From contig NZ_VJVW01000004.1 of assembly GCF_009735585.1 (NCBI RefSeq), positions 248,001-312,000 of the forward strand: a DNA stretch of 64,000 nucleotides, given 5' to 3'. A program made the translations under genes and the position numbers. Below, piece after piece: positions 54,521-63,667 of the stretch. Under the pieces are notes generated by a model. It saw nothing but the letters and a program-made list of their open reading frames with translations. It searched no databases and was not told the DNA's origin. Every line of letters begins with the position of its first letter. Position 1 is the stretch's first letter. Source of the stretch: Christiangramia aestuarii (GTDB lineage: Bacteria > Bacteroidota > Bacteroidia > Flavobacteriales > Flavobacteriaceae).

Positions 54521-55297
54521 TTAATTCATTAAAATACTAAACTGATGTTTTAAACCTTTATATGCCTCTAAATCTGCATCTAAAGATCCAACAGCCAGAT
54601 CTGCTTCTATTTTAACGGGGATCTTGTTCTTATCGTCACTAACCCAAAAAGTAAGGCTTTCCTTTTCCTTAAATACCCGACCTGCCAATACATAAGGCCT
54701 GAATTTAAGGGTCGCCACCTTTCCAAATTTAGTTTTGATCACTTCCCTACCCAGGAATACGAGCTTGAAATCAAGATTTTCATCATCGATGAACATTTTT
54801 AATTTCATCTCCTTTCCGGGAGTCAAATCATCACTGTCAATTTGGTTGCGAATATAATAAAATGAAGATAACATGTCGTGCACATTTTCAGGCACGGGAT
54901 AGCTTTTGGATGTATTATTTTTATGGTCGGTTACATGAGCCTGATTATCCTTGTGATCAAAGTCGATCTCCAGGTCTTTGGTGTAACCTCCTTCGTTTAT
55001 TTTGCGGATGAATTTGTAAGGTTTTCCTGTCCTTTTATCTATATAAGTCTGGTAATCATCGTCTACCTTGAAGAAAAGACTTAACAGGCCTGTGGATTTC
55101 CCCCTGCCTTTAATATGGTACACCGGTTTGTTACCCAGGGTTGCTTCATCTACCTCTAAGGTCGCATAACTTGCGTTGAAAATACCATAATGAATCCTGA
55201 ACTGGAACCACTCACCTTCTTTGTAGGCTTTTTGAGAAAATAAAGAAGTGGTACCAAACAGAAAGAAAAGCAGCGTAATTGCACAGAGTTTTTTCAT
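54521..55297 (-). CDS. DUF3108 family periplasmic protein
   Basis: From ATG 55297 the product is 258 residues with a signal peptide (MKKLCAITLLFFLFGTTSLFSQ). The DUF3108 domain follows (YKEGEWFQFRIHYGIFNASYATLEV to LTFWVSDDKNKIPVKIEADLAVGSLDADL), a beta-rich fold related to outer-membrane lipid handling proteins. Role unproven. An in-frame ATG one codon earlier (55300) is equally possible. It has its own promoter and heads the transcript of kynA, the M23 gene and pgi. Confidence 0.88.
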   Translation of the reverse strand: MKKLCAITLLFFLFGTTSLFSQKAYKEGEWFQFRIHYGIFNASYATLEVDEATLGNKPVYHIKGRGKSTGLLSLFFKVDDDYQTYIDKRTGKPYKFIRKINEGGYTKDLEIDFDHKDNQAHVTDHKNNTSKSYPVPENVHDMLSSFYYIRNQIDSDDLTPGKEMKLKMFIDDENLDFKLVFLGREVIKTKFGKVATLKFRPYVLAGRVFKEKESLTFWVSDDKNKIPVKIEADLAVGSLDADLEAYKGLKHQFSILMN

Positions 55298-55359
55298 CAT
55301 AATATTATTCCTAAGTATCAGTATTTCTGGGATCAATACTCCTTTTACAATTACTATTC

Positions 55360-55390
55360 CAAAAGTATTAAAACAAAAAACCCCATCAAA
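55360..55390 (-). promoter_or_regulatory. Promoter of the DUF3108-kynA transcript
   Basis: The minus strand reads TTTG (55390-55387), a 19-base spacer and TACTTTTG (55367-55360), a full consensus. The -33 box lies inside the loop side of the hppD terminator (55381-55402), so promoter and terminator overlap. Transcription should start near 55354. Confidence 0.75.
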
Positions 55391-55402
55391 TTAATGACGG
55401 GG
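55371..55402 (-). terminator. Terminator of the hmgA-hppD transcript
   Basis: On the minus strand CCCCGTC (55402-55396) pairs with GATGGGG (55387-55381), including one G-U pair, with an 8-base loop, followed by TTTTTTGTTT. It lies about 200 bases past the hppD stop. Confidence 0.7.
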
Positions 55403-55599
55403 AATTTTATCTTATTAACCAACTAAAACTTAAATTATGAAAAAAATTTAAAAATGATTTTTGGTAACCACTCCAAAAATGCGGTGCAAAAGTCTGATAT
55501 TTCTATCTTACCTGCAACACGAATTTTAAGTTTAACTAAATAATTATGGAATTGTCAATTTTTAAATTTTTACACCTAAATTTTAGCAATTTTTTAATT

Positions 55600-56742
55600 C
55601 TAATTTAAAGTTCCTCGCAAATCCTGCTCTCTTTCAATAGCCTCGAAAAGCGCCTTGAAGTTTCCTTTTCCGAAAGATTGTGCTCCTTTACGCTGAATGA
55701 TCTCGAAGAACATGGTTGGCCTGTCCAGTACCGGCTTGGTAAAGATCTGTAACAGGTATCCTTCATCGTCGCGGTCTACCAGCACCCCCAGTTCTTTCAG
55801 CGGCTCAAGATCTTCATCTATCTCACCTACTCTATCCAATAGATCATCGTAATAGGTTTCCGGAACATACAGGAATTCAACTCCCCTGTCCCTGAGCTGG
55901 GTCACGGTCTCTATGATATTATCTGTGGCCAGGGCGATATGCTGTACCCCTGCACCATTATAAAAATCTATATATTCTTCGATCTGTGATTTCTTCTTTC
56001 CTTCAGCCGGCTCATTGATAGGGAATTTGATACGACCATTTCCGTTACTCATCACCTTACTCATAAGAGCCGTGTAATCTGTAGAAATATCCTTGTCGTC
56101 AAATGAAACCAGCTGAGCAAAGCCCATTACTTTTCCGTAGAATTCAACCCACTTGTTCATCTCGTTCCAGCCAACATTACCAACCATATGATCGATAAAT
56201 TTAAGCCCGGTATCAGGAGATTTGGCTTTGGTATCATAAACACGGTACCCAGGTAAGAACGGCCCTTCATATTCGCCTCTTTCCACAAAAAGGTGAATGG
56301 TCTCTCCATAGGTATGTATCCCGGAGATCACGGCCTTTCCGTTCTCATCTTCCAGTTCGTAAGGCTCTACATAAGACTTAGCGCCTCGTTTGGTGGTCTC
56401 TTCGTAACTCTTCCTGGCATCGTCTACCCAAAGGGCTACGAACTTCACCCCGTCACCATGCTTATTAATATGCGCATTGATCTCTCCATCCTTTTCAAGC
56501 GGAGAAGTAAGTACGACCCTTATCTTTCCCTGTTGCAGCACATAGGAAACGCTGTCTTTTTTTCCTGTTTCCAAACCTGCGTAAGCTACCGGCTGGAAGC
56601 CCCAGGCATGCTGGTAATAGTAGGCGGCCTGCTTGGCATTACCTACATAAAGTTCAACGAAATCTGTTCCTAAAATTGGCAGAAAGTCCTCTGCTTCGGG
56701 AACGACCTTTTCTAGATGTAATGATGTGTTATCTGTAGACAT
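55600..56742 (-). CDS. hppD: 4-hydroxyphenylpyruvate dioxygenase
   Basis: HppD converts 4-hydroxyphenylpyruvate to homogentisate in tyrosine breakdown. The 380-residue protein has two vicinal-oxygen-chelate domains. The iron ligands are visible: His in FIDHMVGNVGWN, His in GVQHIALATDN and Glu in MFFEIIQRKG. The length fits bacterial HPPD. hmgA lies upstream on the same strand, and its product uses homogentisate. A palindrome lies between the two genes. Confidence 0.96.
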   Translation of the reverse strand: MSTDNTSLHLEKVVPEAEDFLPILGTDFVELYVGNAKQAAYYYQHAWGFQPVAYAGLETGKKDSVSYVLQQGKIRVVLTSPLEKDGEINAHINKHGDGVKFVALWVDDARKSYEETTKRGAKSYVEPYELEDENGKAVISGIHTYGETIHLFVERGEYEGPFLPGYRVYDTKAKSPDTGLKFIDHMVGNVGWNEMNKWVEFYGKVMGFAQLVSFDDKDISTDYTALMSKVMSNGNGRIKFPINEPAEGKKKSQIEEYIDFYNGAGVQHIALATDNIIETVTQLRDRGVEFLYVPETYYDDLLDRVGEIDEDLEPLKELGVLVDRDDEGYLLQIFTKPVLDRPTMFFEIIQRKGAQSFGKGNFKALFEAIEREQDLRGTLN

Positions 56743-56780
56743 TTTTTATTTTATTTTTAGGATTATCGAAATGGTATAAA

Positions 56781-56799
56781 TTTGAATATTAAATTCAAA
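56781..56799. promoter_or_regulatory. Palindrome between hmgA and hppD
   Basis: TTTGAAT (56781-56787) and ATTCAAA (56793-56799) are perfect inverted repeats with an ATTAA centre, 39 bases before the hppD ATG. It could be an operator, or a one-unit relative of the heptamer arrays at other junctions. Confidence 0.4.
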
Positions 56800-56847
56800 A
56801 TATTACCACATCGCTCGGTCCTGTGCTGATAAATCTTCTCTCATTTC

Positions 56848-58017
56848 TTACTTATCCTCTTCTTCCAACCAGGACCTGTAGTAGGTTTCATCTGCAATCT
56901 CCATCGCATCCTCGGTAAGCATCAGAGGCTTAAAGGTATCTACCATTACCGCCAGCTCTTCGGTATCGGTCTGACCAATACTTCTTTCCACAGCGCCCGG
57001 GTGCGGCCCATGCGGAATTCCGGCCGGGTGAAGCGAAATATGTCCGGCTTCAATATCATTCCTGCTCATAAAGTCACCATCTACATAATACAACACCTCA
57101 TCGCTGTCTATGTTACTATGGCTATATGGCGCAGGGATACTTTCCGGGTGATAATCATATTTTCTGGGACAGAAACTGCACACCACGAAGGCATCGGTCT
57201 CGAAGGTCTGATGTACCGGTGGCGGCTGATGTATTCTACCAGTAATGGGTTCAAAATCGTGGATAGAGAAAGCGTAAGGATAATTGTAACCGTCGTATCC
57301 CACAACATCAAATGGATGCGTGGCATAGACCATATCAAAAATCTCCCCTTTCTTCTTTATCTTGATCAGGAATTCACCTTTCTCATCATTGGTTTCAAGT
57401 TCGTAGGGCTGTCTCAGGTCACGCTCACAAAATGGAGAATGCTCCAGCAACTGCCCGAACCAGTTTCTATACCTCTTTGGAGTATAAATCGGCCTGCGGG
57501 ATTCCACGATGAAAAGCCGGTTATCCTCATCATCAAAATCAATTTTATAAATAGTCCCCCTTGGGATCAACAGGTAATCACCGTATTTAAAATCCAGGTT
57601 TCCTAGATGCGTGCGCAACTTCCCGCTTCCTTTATGAATAAAAAGCAGTTCATCTGCATCAGCATTCTTATAGAAGTAATCTTCAGTAGAGCCCTGAGGC
57701 GATGCCAGGATAATATCACAATCTGAATTTGTTAGCACCGGCCTGCGGCTTTTCAAATAATCTGGATGTGGTTTAACCTGGAATCCTTTAAACCTGTAAG
57801 ATTTAAGGTTATTCTCCACGGCAACTTTCGGCCTTACATCGTAACTACCCTTGATCTCTTTAACCTGGGTAGGGCGATGCTCGTGATAGAGATTGGAAGA
57901 CATTCCATCAAAACCAATAGTACCGAACAATTGTTCATAATAAAGACTGCCGTCAGGCTTTCTGAAAATGGTATGACGTTTATGTGGGATCTTACCTAGT
58001 TTATGATAAAAAGGCAT
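56848..58017 (-). CDS. hmgA: Homogentisate 1,2-dioxygenase
   Basis: HmgA opens homogentisate to maleylacetoacetate. The 389-residue cupin-type enzyme carries the iron-binding region YSHSNIDSDEVLYYVDGDFM with the conserved His/Glu, and HPAGIPHGPHPGAVE. It is shorter than eukaryotic HGO (about 440) but normal for Bacteroidetes members. The gene begins at ATG 58017 and is followed by hppD. The next enzymes, maleylacetoacetate isomerase and fumarylacetoacetase, are not in this window. Confidence 0.93.
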   Translation of the reverse strand: MPFYHKLGKIPHKRHTIFRKPDGSLYYEQLFGTIGFDGMSSNLYHEHRPTQVKEIKGSYDVRPKVAVENNLKSYRFKGFQVKPHPDYLKSRRPVLTNSDCDIILASPQGSTEDYFYKNADADELLFIHKGSGKLRTHLGNLDFKYGDYLLIPRGTIYKIDFDDEDNRLFIVESRRPIYTPKRYRNWFGQLLEHSPFCERDLRQPYELETNDEKGEFLIKIKKKGEIFDMVYATHPFDVVGYDGYNYPYAFSIHDFEPITGRIHQPPPVHQTFETDAFVVCSFCPRKYDYHPESIPAPYSHSNIDSDEVLYYVDGDFMSRNDIEAGHISLHPAGIPHGPHPGAVERSIGQTDTEELAVMVDTFKPLMLTEDAMEIADETYYRSWLEEEDK

Positions 58018-58040
58018 AGCATATTGTTTTTAAATCACCC

Positions 58041-58074
58041 AAAATCCTATTAATTATTGAAAGATTAGGATTTT
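58041..58074. terminator. Hairpin between patatin and hmgA genes
   Basis: AAAATCCTA (58041-58049) and TAGGATTTT (58066-58074) form a 9-bp stem with a 16-base loop. It lies beyond the stop of the patatin-like gene on the minus strand, with only a short T-run there. A second inverted pair, TTTTTAGAC (58072-58080) and GTCTAAAAA (58138-58146), frames the rest of this 172-base gap. Confidence 0.4.
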
Positions 58075-58189
58075 TTAGACTTTATTTTTCGATTTATACA
58101 AATATCATGAAAATTTAGCGAAACAATCTTAAAAGTAGTCTAAAAACCGAGGCTTTGAAGTTTAAAATATTGAAAATTAATCAATTGGT

Positions 58190-60421
58190 TTAGAACCAGA
58201 AGCCAAGACTGAAAAACCAGTAACTATTCCTCACTTCAGGCGAATAGGTGTACTTGACCTCCATAGGCCCCATGAAAGTATCTATGCCGTAACCCAGGGC
58301 ATAACCGGTATAATCTGGCAGCGTAAACCAGTTCCCTGTAGTAAACAGCCTGTCTTCCACATTGGCGATGTTGGCACTGGCGATAATATGGTTCTTCCGC
58401 GCCACCTGGAAATCGATCTCCAGTAAGGCCTGTATATAGCTGTCTGCCGAAAGACTCAGGAAATCGTATCCATAGAAAGGCTTGATATTATTAATAAAAT
58501 CATTCCCATATCCACCCAGGAAAAAGTCCAGCACCTCGGTCCCGTCATTTCCAATTTTGAAGCCTGTTTCGGTGGAGATACGCGCAGAAAGATTTCGCAA
58601 GGGGGTCACGGCATAACCTATGGCACCCTTAGCGATGGAGAATTCAGCGAAATTATCGTTAAAATCTGAAGAATAAAGGTACACATGAAAGTCCCCATTA
58701 AAGCTAATGCCCTTGGTAGGAAAATATTTATTGTCGTAAGAGTCGTATTTCAAATAACCAAAAGCACTGGCGTAATGACTATTATCAAAGATGATCTCGT
58801 TATTGCGGTTCTCCACATCATTAAATGTATTACTGCTAAACTTAAGATATTTATGTTCCAGTCCCGCGCCAATTGAAAATACCTGCTGGAAGAGGGTTTC
58901 CACGTAGATCTGATTGGTAAAATCCTTAAAATTCACATCCAGCTCGGCCACGGGAGGCAGCTCATCCACATCCTCTATTTTTCGTACGCTATTCAGGTTT
59001 ATCTCCTTTTCAAAGGTATTATAACGGGCATTCAATCCAACGCTCCAGTAATACCCCTTATCAAGGTAATAATTGAAATTATACCTCAGGTTATCTCCCA
59101 CCACAAAATCTAAAGAGGCCACGTCGTTGGTAAAGATCAAACTCTTACGGGTAAGATTTATTAGAGCACCACTCTTATAAAGTTCATCATAGTGCAAACC
59201 CAGCCGGAGCAACATCTTGCTCTCACTTTCCTCGATCTGCATGGCCAGGGTATAATTGCCGTTATCTCCTTCCTGCGGTATCAACTGATAACTAAGCCGG
59301 TCGAAATTCCCGGTGGCGGAAAGGTTATTAATGCCAATATTAAGATCGTCGAAGTTATAGGGCTTGTTATAATCAAGTTTTAGCTTCCCCTGTACATAAG
59401 ACCGGGGATAGGTATTATTCCCCTCCAGGGTCAGGGCGCTAATGTTAAAGGTATCTATCTTCTTTACGGGTTCCCGTTTTTGCCGGACATCTAGCTTATT
59501 AGCCAGTTCTTTTAACTCGGGAAGTTTTTCCAGCGCGGCCACTCTCCCTGAGTCTATGATCGCGTTTCCTTCTTCAAAAGACATGACAGAAAAGGGGGAA
59601 ATATCAGGTTTAATATAGATATCGGTCAGCGGAATTTTATCCCGCATATCATTAATGGTCCTGAAATTACTTATCTGGGACATGATCTCGAACACACTGC
59701 GCAAATTTTCCCTTTTAACCAGGGTATCCTGAACATCTACCCCAATGATGATGTCTGCGCCTCGTTTTCTCAGCTCTTCAACGGGATAATTATTGGCTAC
59801 CCCTCCATCGGTAAGTAACTGGTCATTTATCTTGATAGGGCTCAGGATAGTTGGAATAGCCCCACTGGCAGAAATTGCCTTGGCCAGAGAACCTTCATCC
59901 AGGATCACCTCCTCGCCTGTTTCTACATTGGCCGCGACACAAAAAAATGGGATCTGTAATTTACTGAAATCGTTCACATCGCTTACATGCATGGTAAGCC
60001 GGGACATGAGGTTATAGATGTTTTGCCCCTTGAAAAGGCCGGTAGGGAACGAAATATCAAAATTATCGAAAGGCAGGGTAATGGCATATTTTTCAGAATC
60101 TTCCTTTTCATAGAAGGTTTTGGCCCTCCTGGGAAGGTCATCCTGGATTAGGATATCGAAATTGGTATCATTAAAAATAGAGTCCAGCTCGCTGGCAGAA
60201 TATCCCGAAGCATAAAGCCCGCCTATGATCGCACCCATACTGGTGCCGCCGATATAATCTATTTTTACACCTTCTTCTTCCAGCACCTTCAACACTCCAA
60301 TATGGGCAAGTCCTTTAGCCCCTCCCCCGCTAAGCACAAGGCCTACGCTGGGAGCTTCCTGCTCCTGGCCAAAACCCAGCAGGCTAAAGCTTAGGAAAAT
60401 AAAGGCTAAAAAAATCCGCAT
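58190..60421 (-). CDS. Patatin-like phospholipase fused to a BamA/Omp85-like barrel
   Basis: The 743-residue protein has a signal peptide (LAFIFLSFSLLGFGQ), then a patatin domain: oxyanion loop SGGGAKGLAHIGV, nucleophile GGTSMGAIIGGLY (catalytic Ser) and LTDGGVANNYPVEE with the catalytic Asp. A POTRA-like piece follows (FNISALTLEGNNTYPRSYV), and the C-terminal half is a predicted outer-membrane barrel ending ..SYWFFSLGFWF. This is the type V-D autotransporter-like class of the RssA/PlpD kind. It starts one base after the uvrC stop. Confidence 0.93.
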   Translation of the reverse strand: MRIFLAFIFLSFSLLGFGQEQEAPSVGLVLSGGGAKGLAHIGVLKVLEEEGVKIDYIGGTSMGAIIGGLYASGYSASELDSIFNDTNFDILIQDDLPRRAKTFYEKEDSEKYAITLPFDNFDISFPTGLFKGQNIYNLMSRLTMHVSDVNDFSKLQIPFFCVAANVETGEEVILDEGSLAKAISASGAIPTILSPIKINDQLLTDGGVANNYPVEELRKRGADIIIGVDVQDTLVKRENLRSVFEIMSQISNFRTINDMRDKIPLTDIYIKPDISPFSVMSFEEGNAIIDSGRVAALEKLPELKELANKLDVRQKREPVKKIDTFNISALTLEGNNTYPRSYVQGKLKLDYNKPYNFDDLNIGINNLSATGNFDRLSYQLIPQEGDNGNYTLAMQIEESESKMLLRLGLHYDELYKSGALINLTRKSLIFTNDVASLDFVVGDNLRYNFNYYLDKGYYWSVGLNARYNTFEKEINLNSVRKIEDVDELPPVAELDVNFKDFTNQIYVETLFQQVFSIGAGLEHKYLKFSSNTFNDVENRNNEIIFDNSHYASAFGYLKYDSYDNKYFPTKGISFNGDFHVYLYSSDFNDNFAEFSIAKGAIGYAVTPLRNLSARISTETGFKIGNDGTEVLDFFLGGYGNDFINNIKPFYGYDFLSLSADSYIQALLEIDFQVARKNHIIASANIANVEDRLFTTGNWFTLPDYTGYALGYGIDTFMGPMEVKYTYSPEVRNSYWFFSLGFWF

Positions 60422-62215
60422 TTATCCGGTATGATAATGATTAAATATAATAGTAGCTTTTGAAGCCCCGATGACCTCTGCAAGTTCATCTTTAGAAGCT
60501 TCCTTTACCCTTTTGAGCGACCTGAAATTTTTAAGCAACTCTACCACCGTTTTCTCACCGATCCCTTCTATTGATTCAAGCTCTGTATTAAGCGCGGTCT
60601 TGCTCCTTTTATTGCGGTGAAAAGTAATTCCAAACCTGTGTGCTTCGTTCCTGAGTTGCTGAATGATCTTAAGGCTTTCAGATTTCTTATCAAGATACAA
60701 CGGAATTGGATCTCCCGGGTAAAAAATCTCCTCTAATCGTTTGGCGATGCCAATGATAGCGATCTTTCCACGCAATCCCAGCGTTTCAAGGGCCTTAACC
60801 CCACTGGAAAGCTGCCCCTTTCCTCCATCCACTATAATTAGCTGCGGCAGCTCCTCGCCTTCGTTCATTAACCTGCGGTATCTCCTGAAGACCACTTCTT
60901 CCATCGAAGCGAAATCATCTGGCCCTTCTACGGTCTTGATATTAAATTTACGATAATCTTTCTTACTCGGCTTTCCATTCTTAAAAACCACGCAGGCAGC
61001 CACCGGATTGGTCCCCTGGATATTGGAATTATCGAAACATTCTATATGCCTGGGTTCTTTGCTTAGGCGCAGATCCTCTTTCATCTGGGCCATCACCCTG
61101 TTCACATGCCTGTCTGGATCTACGATCTTCATTTGCTTAAAGCGCTCCTGGCGGAAGTATTTCGCATTCCTTTGAGAAAGCTCTACGATCTTCTTTTTGT
61201 CCCCCAGCTTAGGCACGGTGATCTTTACCTCTTCACCCACATCTACTTTGAAGGGAACATAGATCTCTTTGGAGCTGGAGCTAAACCTTTGCCTGATCTC
61301 CACAATAGCCAGTTCCAGCAGCTCCCGGTCGCTCTCGTCCAGCTTCTTTTTCATCTCTATGGTATGGGACCTGATGATCGCGCCATGAGAAAGCTGAAGG
61401 AAATTCACATAACCATAACCTTCATCGGTCACCACAGAGAAGACATCTACATTATTGATCTTGGGATTTACCACCGTAGACTTGGCCTGGTAATTCTCGA
61501 GTACATCTATCTTGTTCTTGATACGCTGGGCGTCCTCGAATTCCATATTTTCTGCATGCTGCTTCATCTGGTTGCGGAAACGCTGCAAGGAATCCTTGAA
61601 ATTACCCTTTACAATCTGTCTTATCGCTTCAATATTGTTGTTATAATCCTCTTCAGACTGGTAGGCCTCGCACGGGCCTTCACAATTTCCCAAGTGGTAT
61701 TCCAGGCAAACCTTAAACTTCCCGTTCCTGATCTTATCTTCGGCCAGGTCATAATTGCAGGTACGCAGTTTATAAAGGCCCTTGATAAGGTCGAGCAGGG
61801 TGTTAACGGTTTTAAAGCTGGTAAACGGACCATAATATTCGCTGCCGTCCTTCACCAGTTTCCGGGTGGGAAACACCCTGGGAAAACGTTCGTTCTTAAT
61901 ACATATCCACGGATAGGTCTTATCGTCCTTCAGCATCACGTTGAAACGAGGCTGATGCTTTTTGATCAGGTTGTTTTCCAGCAGCAGGGCATCTGTTTCT
62001 GAAGCCACCACTATATGCCTTATCTCATGTATCTTTTTCACCATCACTCCTATGCGATGGCTGTCGTGTCTTTTGGTGAAATAGGAAGTGACCCTTTTTT
62101 TGAGGTTTTTGGCCTTTCCCACGTAAAGGATCTTGCCGTTCTTATCGAAATACTGATATACCCCCGGGCTGTTGGGCAAAGTTTTTAACTGAACTTCCAG
62201 AGCAGGTTTTTCCAT
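60422..62215 (-). CDS. uvrC: Excinuclease ABC subunit C
   Basis: UvrC makes the two cuts in nucleotide excision repair. The 597-residue protein has the GIY-YIG domain (SPGVYQYFDKNGKILYVGKAKN), the UVR motif (FEDAQRIKNKIDVLENYQ), the RNase H-like endonuclease half (IVDGGKGQLSSG; D in IECFDNSNIQGT) and a C-terminal helix-hairpin-helix (IEGIGEKTVVELLKNFRSL). Length is typical. The -7 element lies five bases before the ATG 62215. The patatin gene is cotranscribed with it. Confidence 0.97.
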   Translation of the reverse strand: MEKPALEVQLKTLPNSPGVYQYFDKNGKILYVGKAKNLKKRVTSYFTKRHDSHRIGVMVKKIHEIRHIVVASETDALLLENNLIKKHQPRFNVMLKDDKTYPWICIKNERFPRVFPTRKLVKDGSEYYGPFTSFKTVNTLLDLIKGLYKLRTCNYDLAEDKIRNGKFKVCLEYHLGNCEGPCEAYQSEEDYNNNIEAIRQIVKGNFKDSLQRFRNQMKQHAENMEFEDAQRIKNKIDVLENYQAKSTVVNPKINNVDVFSVVTDEGYGYVNFLQLSHGAIIRSHTIEMKKKLDESDRELLELAIVEIRQRFSSSSKEIYVPFKVDVGEEVKITVPKLGDKKKIVELSQRNAKYFRQERFKQMKIVDPDRHVNRVMAQMKEDLRLSKEPRHIECFDNSNIQGTNPVAACVVFKNGKPSKKDYRKFNIKTVEGPDDFASMEEVVFRRYRRLMNEGEELPQLIIVDGGKGQLSSGVKALETLGLRGKIAIIGIAKRLEEIFYPGDPIPLYLDKKSESLKIIQQLRNEAHRFGITFHRNKRSKTALNTELESIEGIGEKTVVELLKNFRSLKRVKEASKDELAEVIGASKATIIFNHYHTG

Positions 62216-62220
62216 TAGCT

Positions 62221-62228
62221 CAAATTTA
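62221..62228 (-). promoter_or_regulatory. uvrC -7 promoter element
   Basis: The minus strand reads TAAATTTG, matching TAnnTTTG, and ends exactly five bases before the uvrC ATG, the same distance as in mfd and hflX. No clear TTG -33 box at 19-20 bases. Confidence 0.5.
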
Positions 62229-62370
62229 AAACATTAATAAGAGCCAGATAAACTTTTTTGAAGTTCTGCCGAAATTTCAAAATCGGATAATAAGATTTCA
62301 GATTAATTACGCAATCTTTGCACTGGATTGTAAGACCAAAAAGTCTTATGGCTTTTTATTATATTGCGTT

Positions 62371-62823
62371 ATGGATAAAATCGTGATCGGCAGGTTTGAT
62401 AAAGCAGATTTCCCGGCTTTGAAGCTAAGCGATATCGCCGTAAAAATAGATACTGGCGCCTATACTTCCTCTATTCATTGTGATAATATTATTGAGAAAG
62501 AGAATGTTATACATTGCACCTTTCTCGATGAAGAACATCCCCTGTATAATGGAAAAGAGTTCATTTTTGAGGATTATGATATTGTTTTTGTAAGAAGTAG
62601 CAATGGGATAATTCAGAAAAGATACCAAGTACAATCTAACATCAAACTCTTCGGAAAAGTATTTAAAATCTCCCTTTCCCTTTCAGACAGGCAGGAAATG
62701 AGGTTCCCGGTATTAATTGGAAGAAAATTTCTAACCAAAAAATTTATTGTAGACACAGAGCTAATAGACGTGTCTTATAATCAGAAGTTAAATGAAGATA
62801 AGAATCCTATCAAGAAATCCTAG
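62371..62823 (+). CDS. RimK-associated retropepsin-like protease
   Basis: The 150-residue protein is of the group annotated as ATP-dependent zinc protease, which in sequence has a retropepsin fold: [13 protein letters not shown] with the catalytic-type D27-T-G-A and a later [12 protein letters not shown] matching the ILGxxxL strand. It regularly accompanies rimK. The gene overlaps rimK by 32 bases, so translation is coupled. It may remove or process residues that RimK adds, but this is inference. Confidence 0.85.
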   Translation: MDKIVIGRFDKADFPALKLSDIAVKIDTGAYTSSIHCDNIIEKENVIHCTFLDEEHPLYNGKEFIFEDYDIVFVRSSNGIIQKRYQVQSNIKLFGKVFKISLSLSDRQEMRFPVLIGRKFLTKKFIVDTELIDVSYNQKLNEDKNPIKKS

Positions 62824-63664
62824 GCTATATTCAACAAGCAGACTGGTCGAGGCAGCGAAAAAAAGAAAGCACGATGTAGAAGTTATAGACCCTTTGAAGT
62901 GTGATATTGTAATTGAAAAGCGAAAACCCAATATCTACTATAAAGGGGGATATATAGAAAATGTAGATGCTATTATTCCTAGGATAGGAGCTTCTGTCAC
63001 CTTTTACGGGACTGCTGTTGTGCGACAGTTTGAGATGATGGGTTCTTTTACAACTACAGATTCTGAAGCCTTGGTAAGAAGTAGAGATAAACTGAGAAGT
63101 TTGCAGGTACTATCCAGAGCCAAGATAGGTCTTCCAAAAACTGTTTTTACCAATTATTCCAGGGATGTAGAAGGAGTAATCAAACAGGTAGGAGGTACTC
63201 CACTTGTTGTAAAACTTCTTGAAGGAACCCAGGGGGTAGGTGTAGTTCTTGCCGAAACTAAGAATGCTGCTAAATCTGTGATCGAAGCTTTTAATGGTTT
63301 ACAGGCCAGGGTGATCGTTCAGGAATTCATAAAGGAAGCCGGAGGGGCCGATATTCGTGCCTTCGTAGTTGACGGACATGTGGTGGGTGCCATGAAAAGA
63401 CAGGGAAAGGAAGGAGAATTTCGCTCTAATTTACACAGAGGAGGTAGTGCTGAAGTCTTTGAACTTAGCGATGAAGAGGAAATTGCTGCGATTAAAGCTA
63501 CCAAAGCTATGGGACTAGGTGTTGCCGGGGTAGATATGCTTCAAAGCGCAAGAGGTCCCCTGATTCTTGAGGTGAATTCGTCACCCGGATTAGAAGGCAT
63601 CGAAGAGGCTACAGGAAAAGATATTGCCAAAACCATCATTAGGTATATTGAAAGAAATGTCTAG
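62792..63664 (+). CDS. rimK: RimK-type ATP-grasp ligase
   Basis: RimK adds glutamates to protein S6 or makes polyglutamate; related enzymes use other amino acids. The 290-residue protein has ATP-grasp features: [13 protein letters not shown] and the [19 protein letters not shown] region, [19 protein letters not shown] (phosphate loop), [19 protein letters not shown] and the C-terminal metal site [18 protein letters not shown]. It overlaps the upstream protease gene and is followed, after three bases, by an AstE/AspA gene. Confidence 0.93.
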   Translation: MKIRILSRNPRLYSTSRLVEAAKKRKHDVEVIDPLKCDIVIEKRKPNIYYKGGYIENVDAIIPRIGASVTFYGTAVVRQFEMMGSFTTTDSEALVRSRDKLRSLQVLSRAKIGLPKTVFTNYSRDVEGVIKQVGGTPLVVKLLEGTQGVGVVLAETKNAAKSVIEAFNGLQARVIVQEFIKEAGGADIRAFVVDGHVVGAMKRQGKEGEFRSNLHRGGSAEVFELSDEEEIAAIKATKAMGLGVAGVDMLQSARGPLILEVNSSPGLEGIEEATGKDIAKTIIRYIERNV

Positions 63665-63667
63665 CCT

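Noticed and set aside
57001-57606. Open frame antisense to hmgA (201 residues)
   Set aside because: Fully inside hmgA, with no domain and unusual composition. hmgA is intact.
61106-62002. Long open frame antisense to uvrC (298 residues)
   Set aside because: It lies completely inside uvrC on the other strand, its product has no recognisable domain, and uvrC is complete with all motifs. It is a shadow frame.
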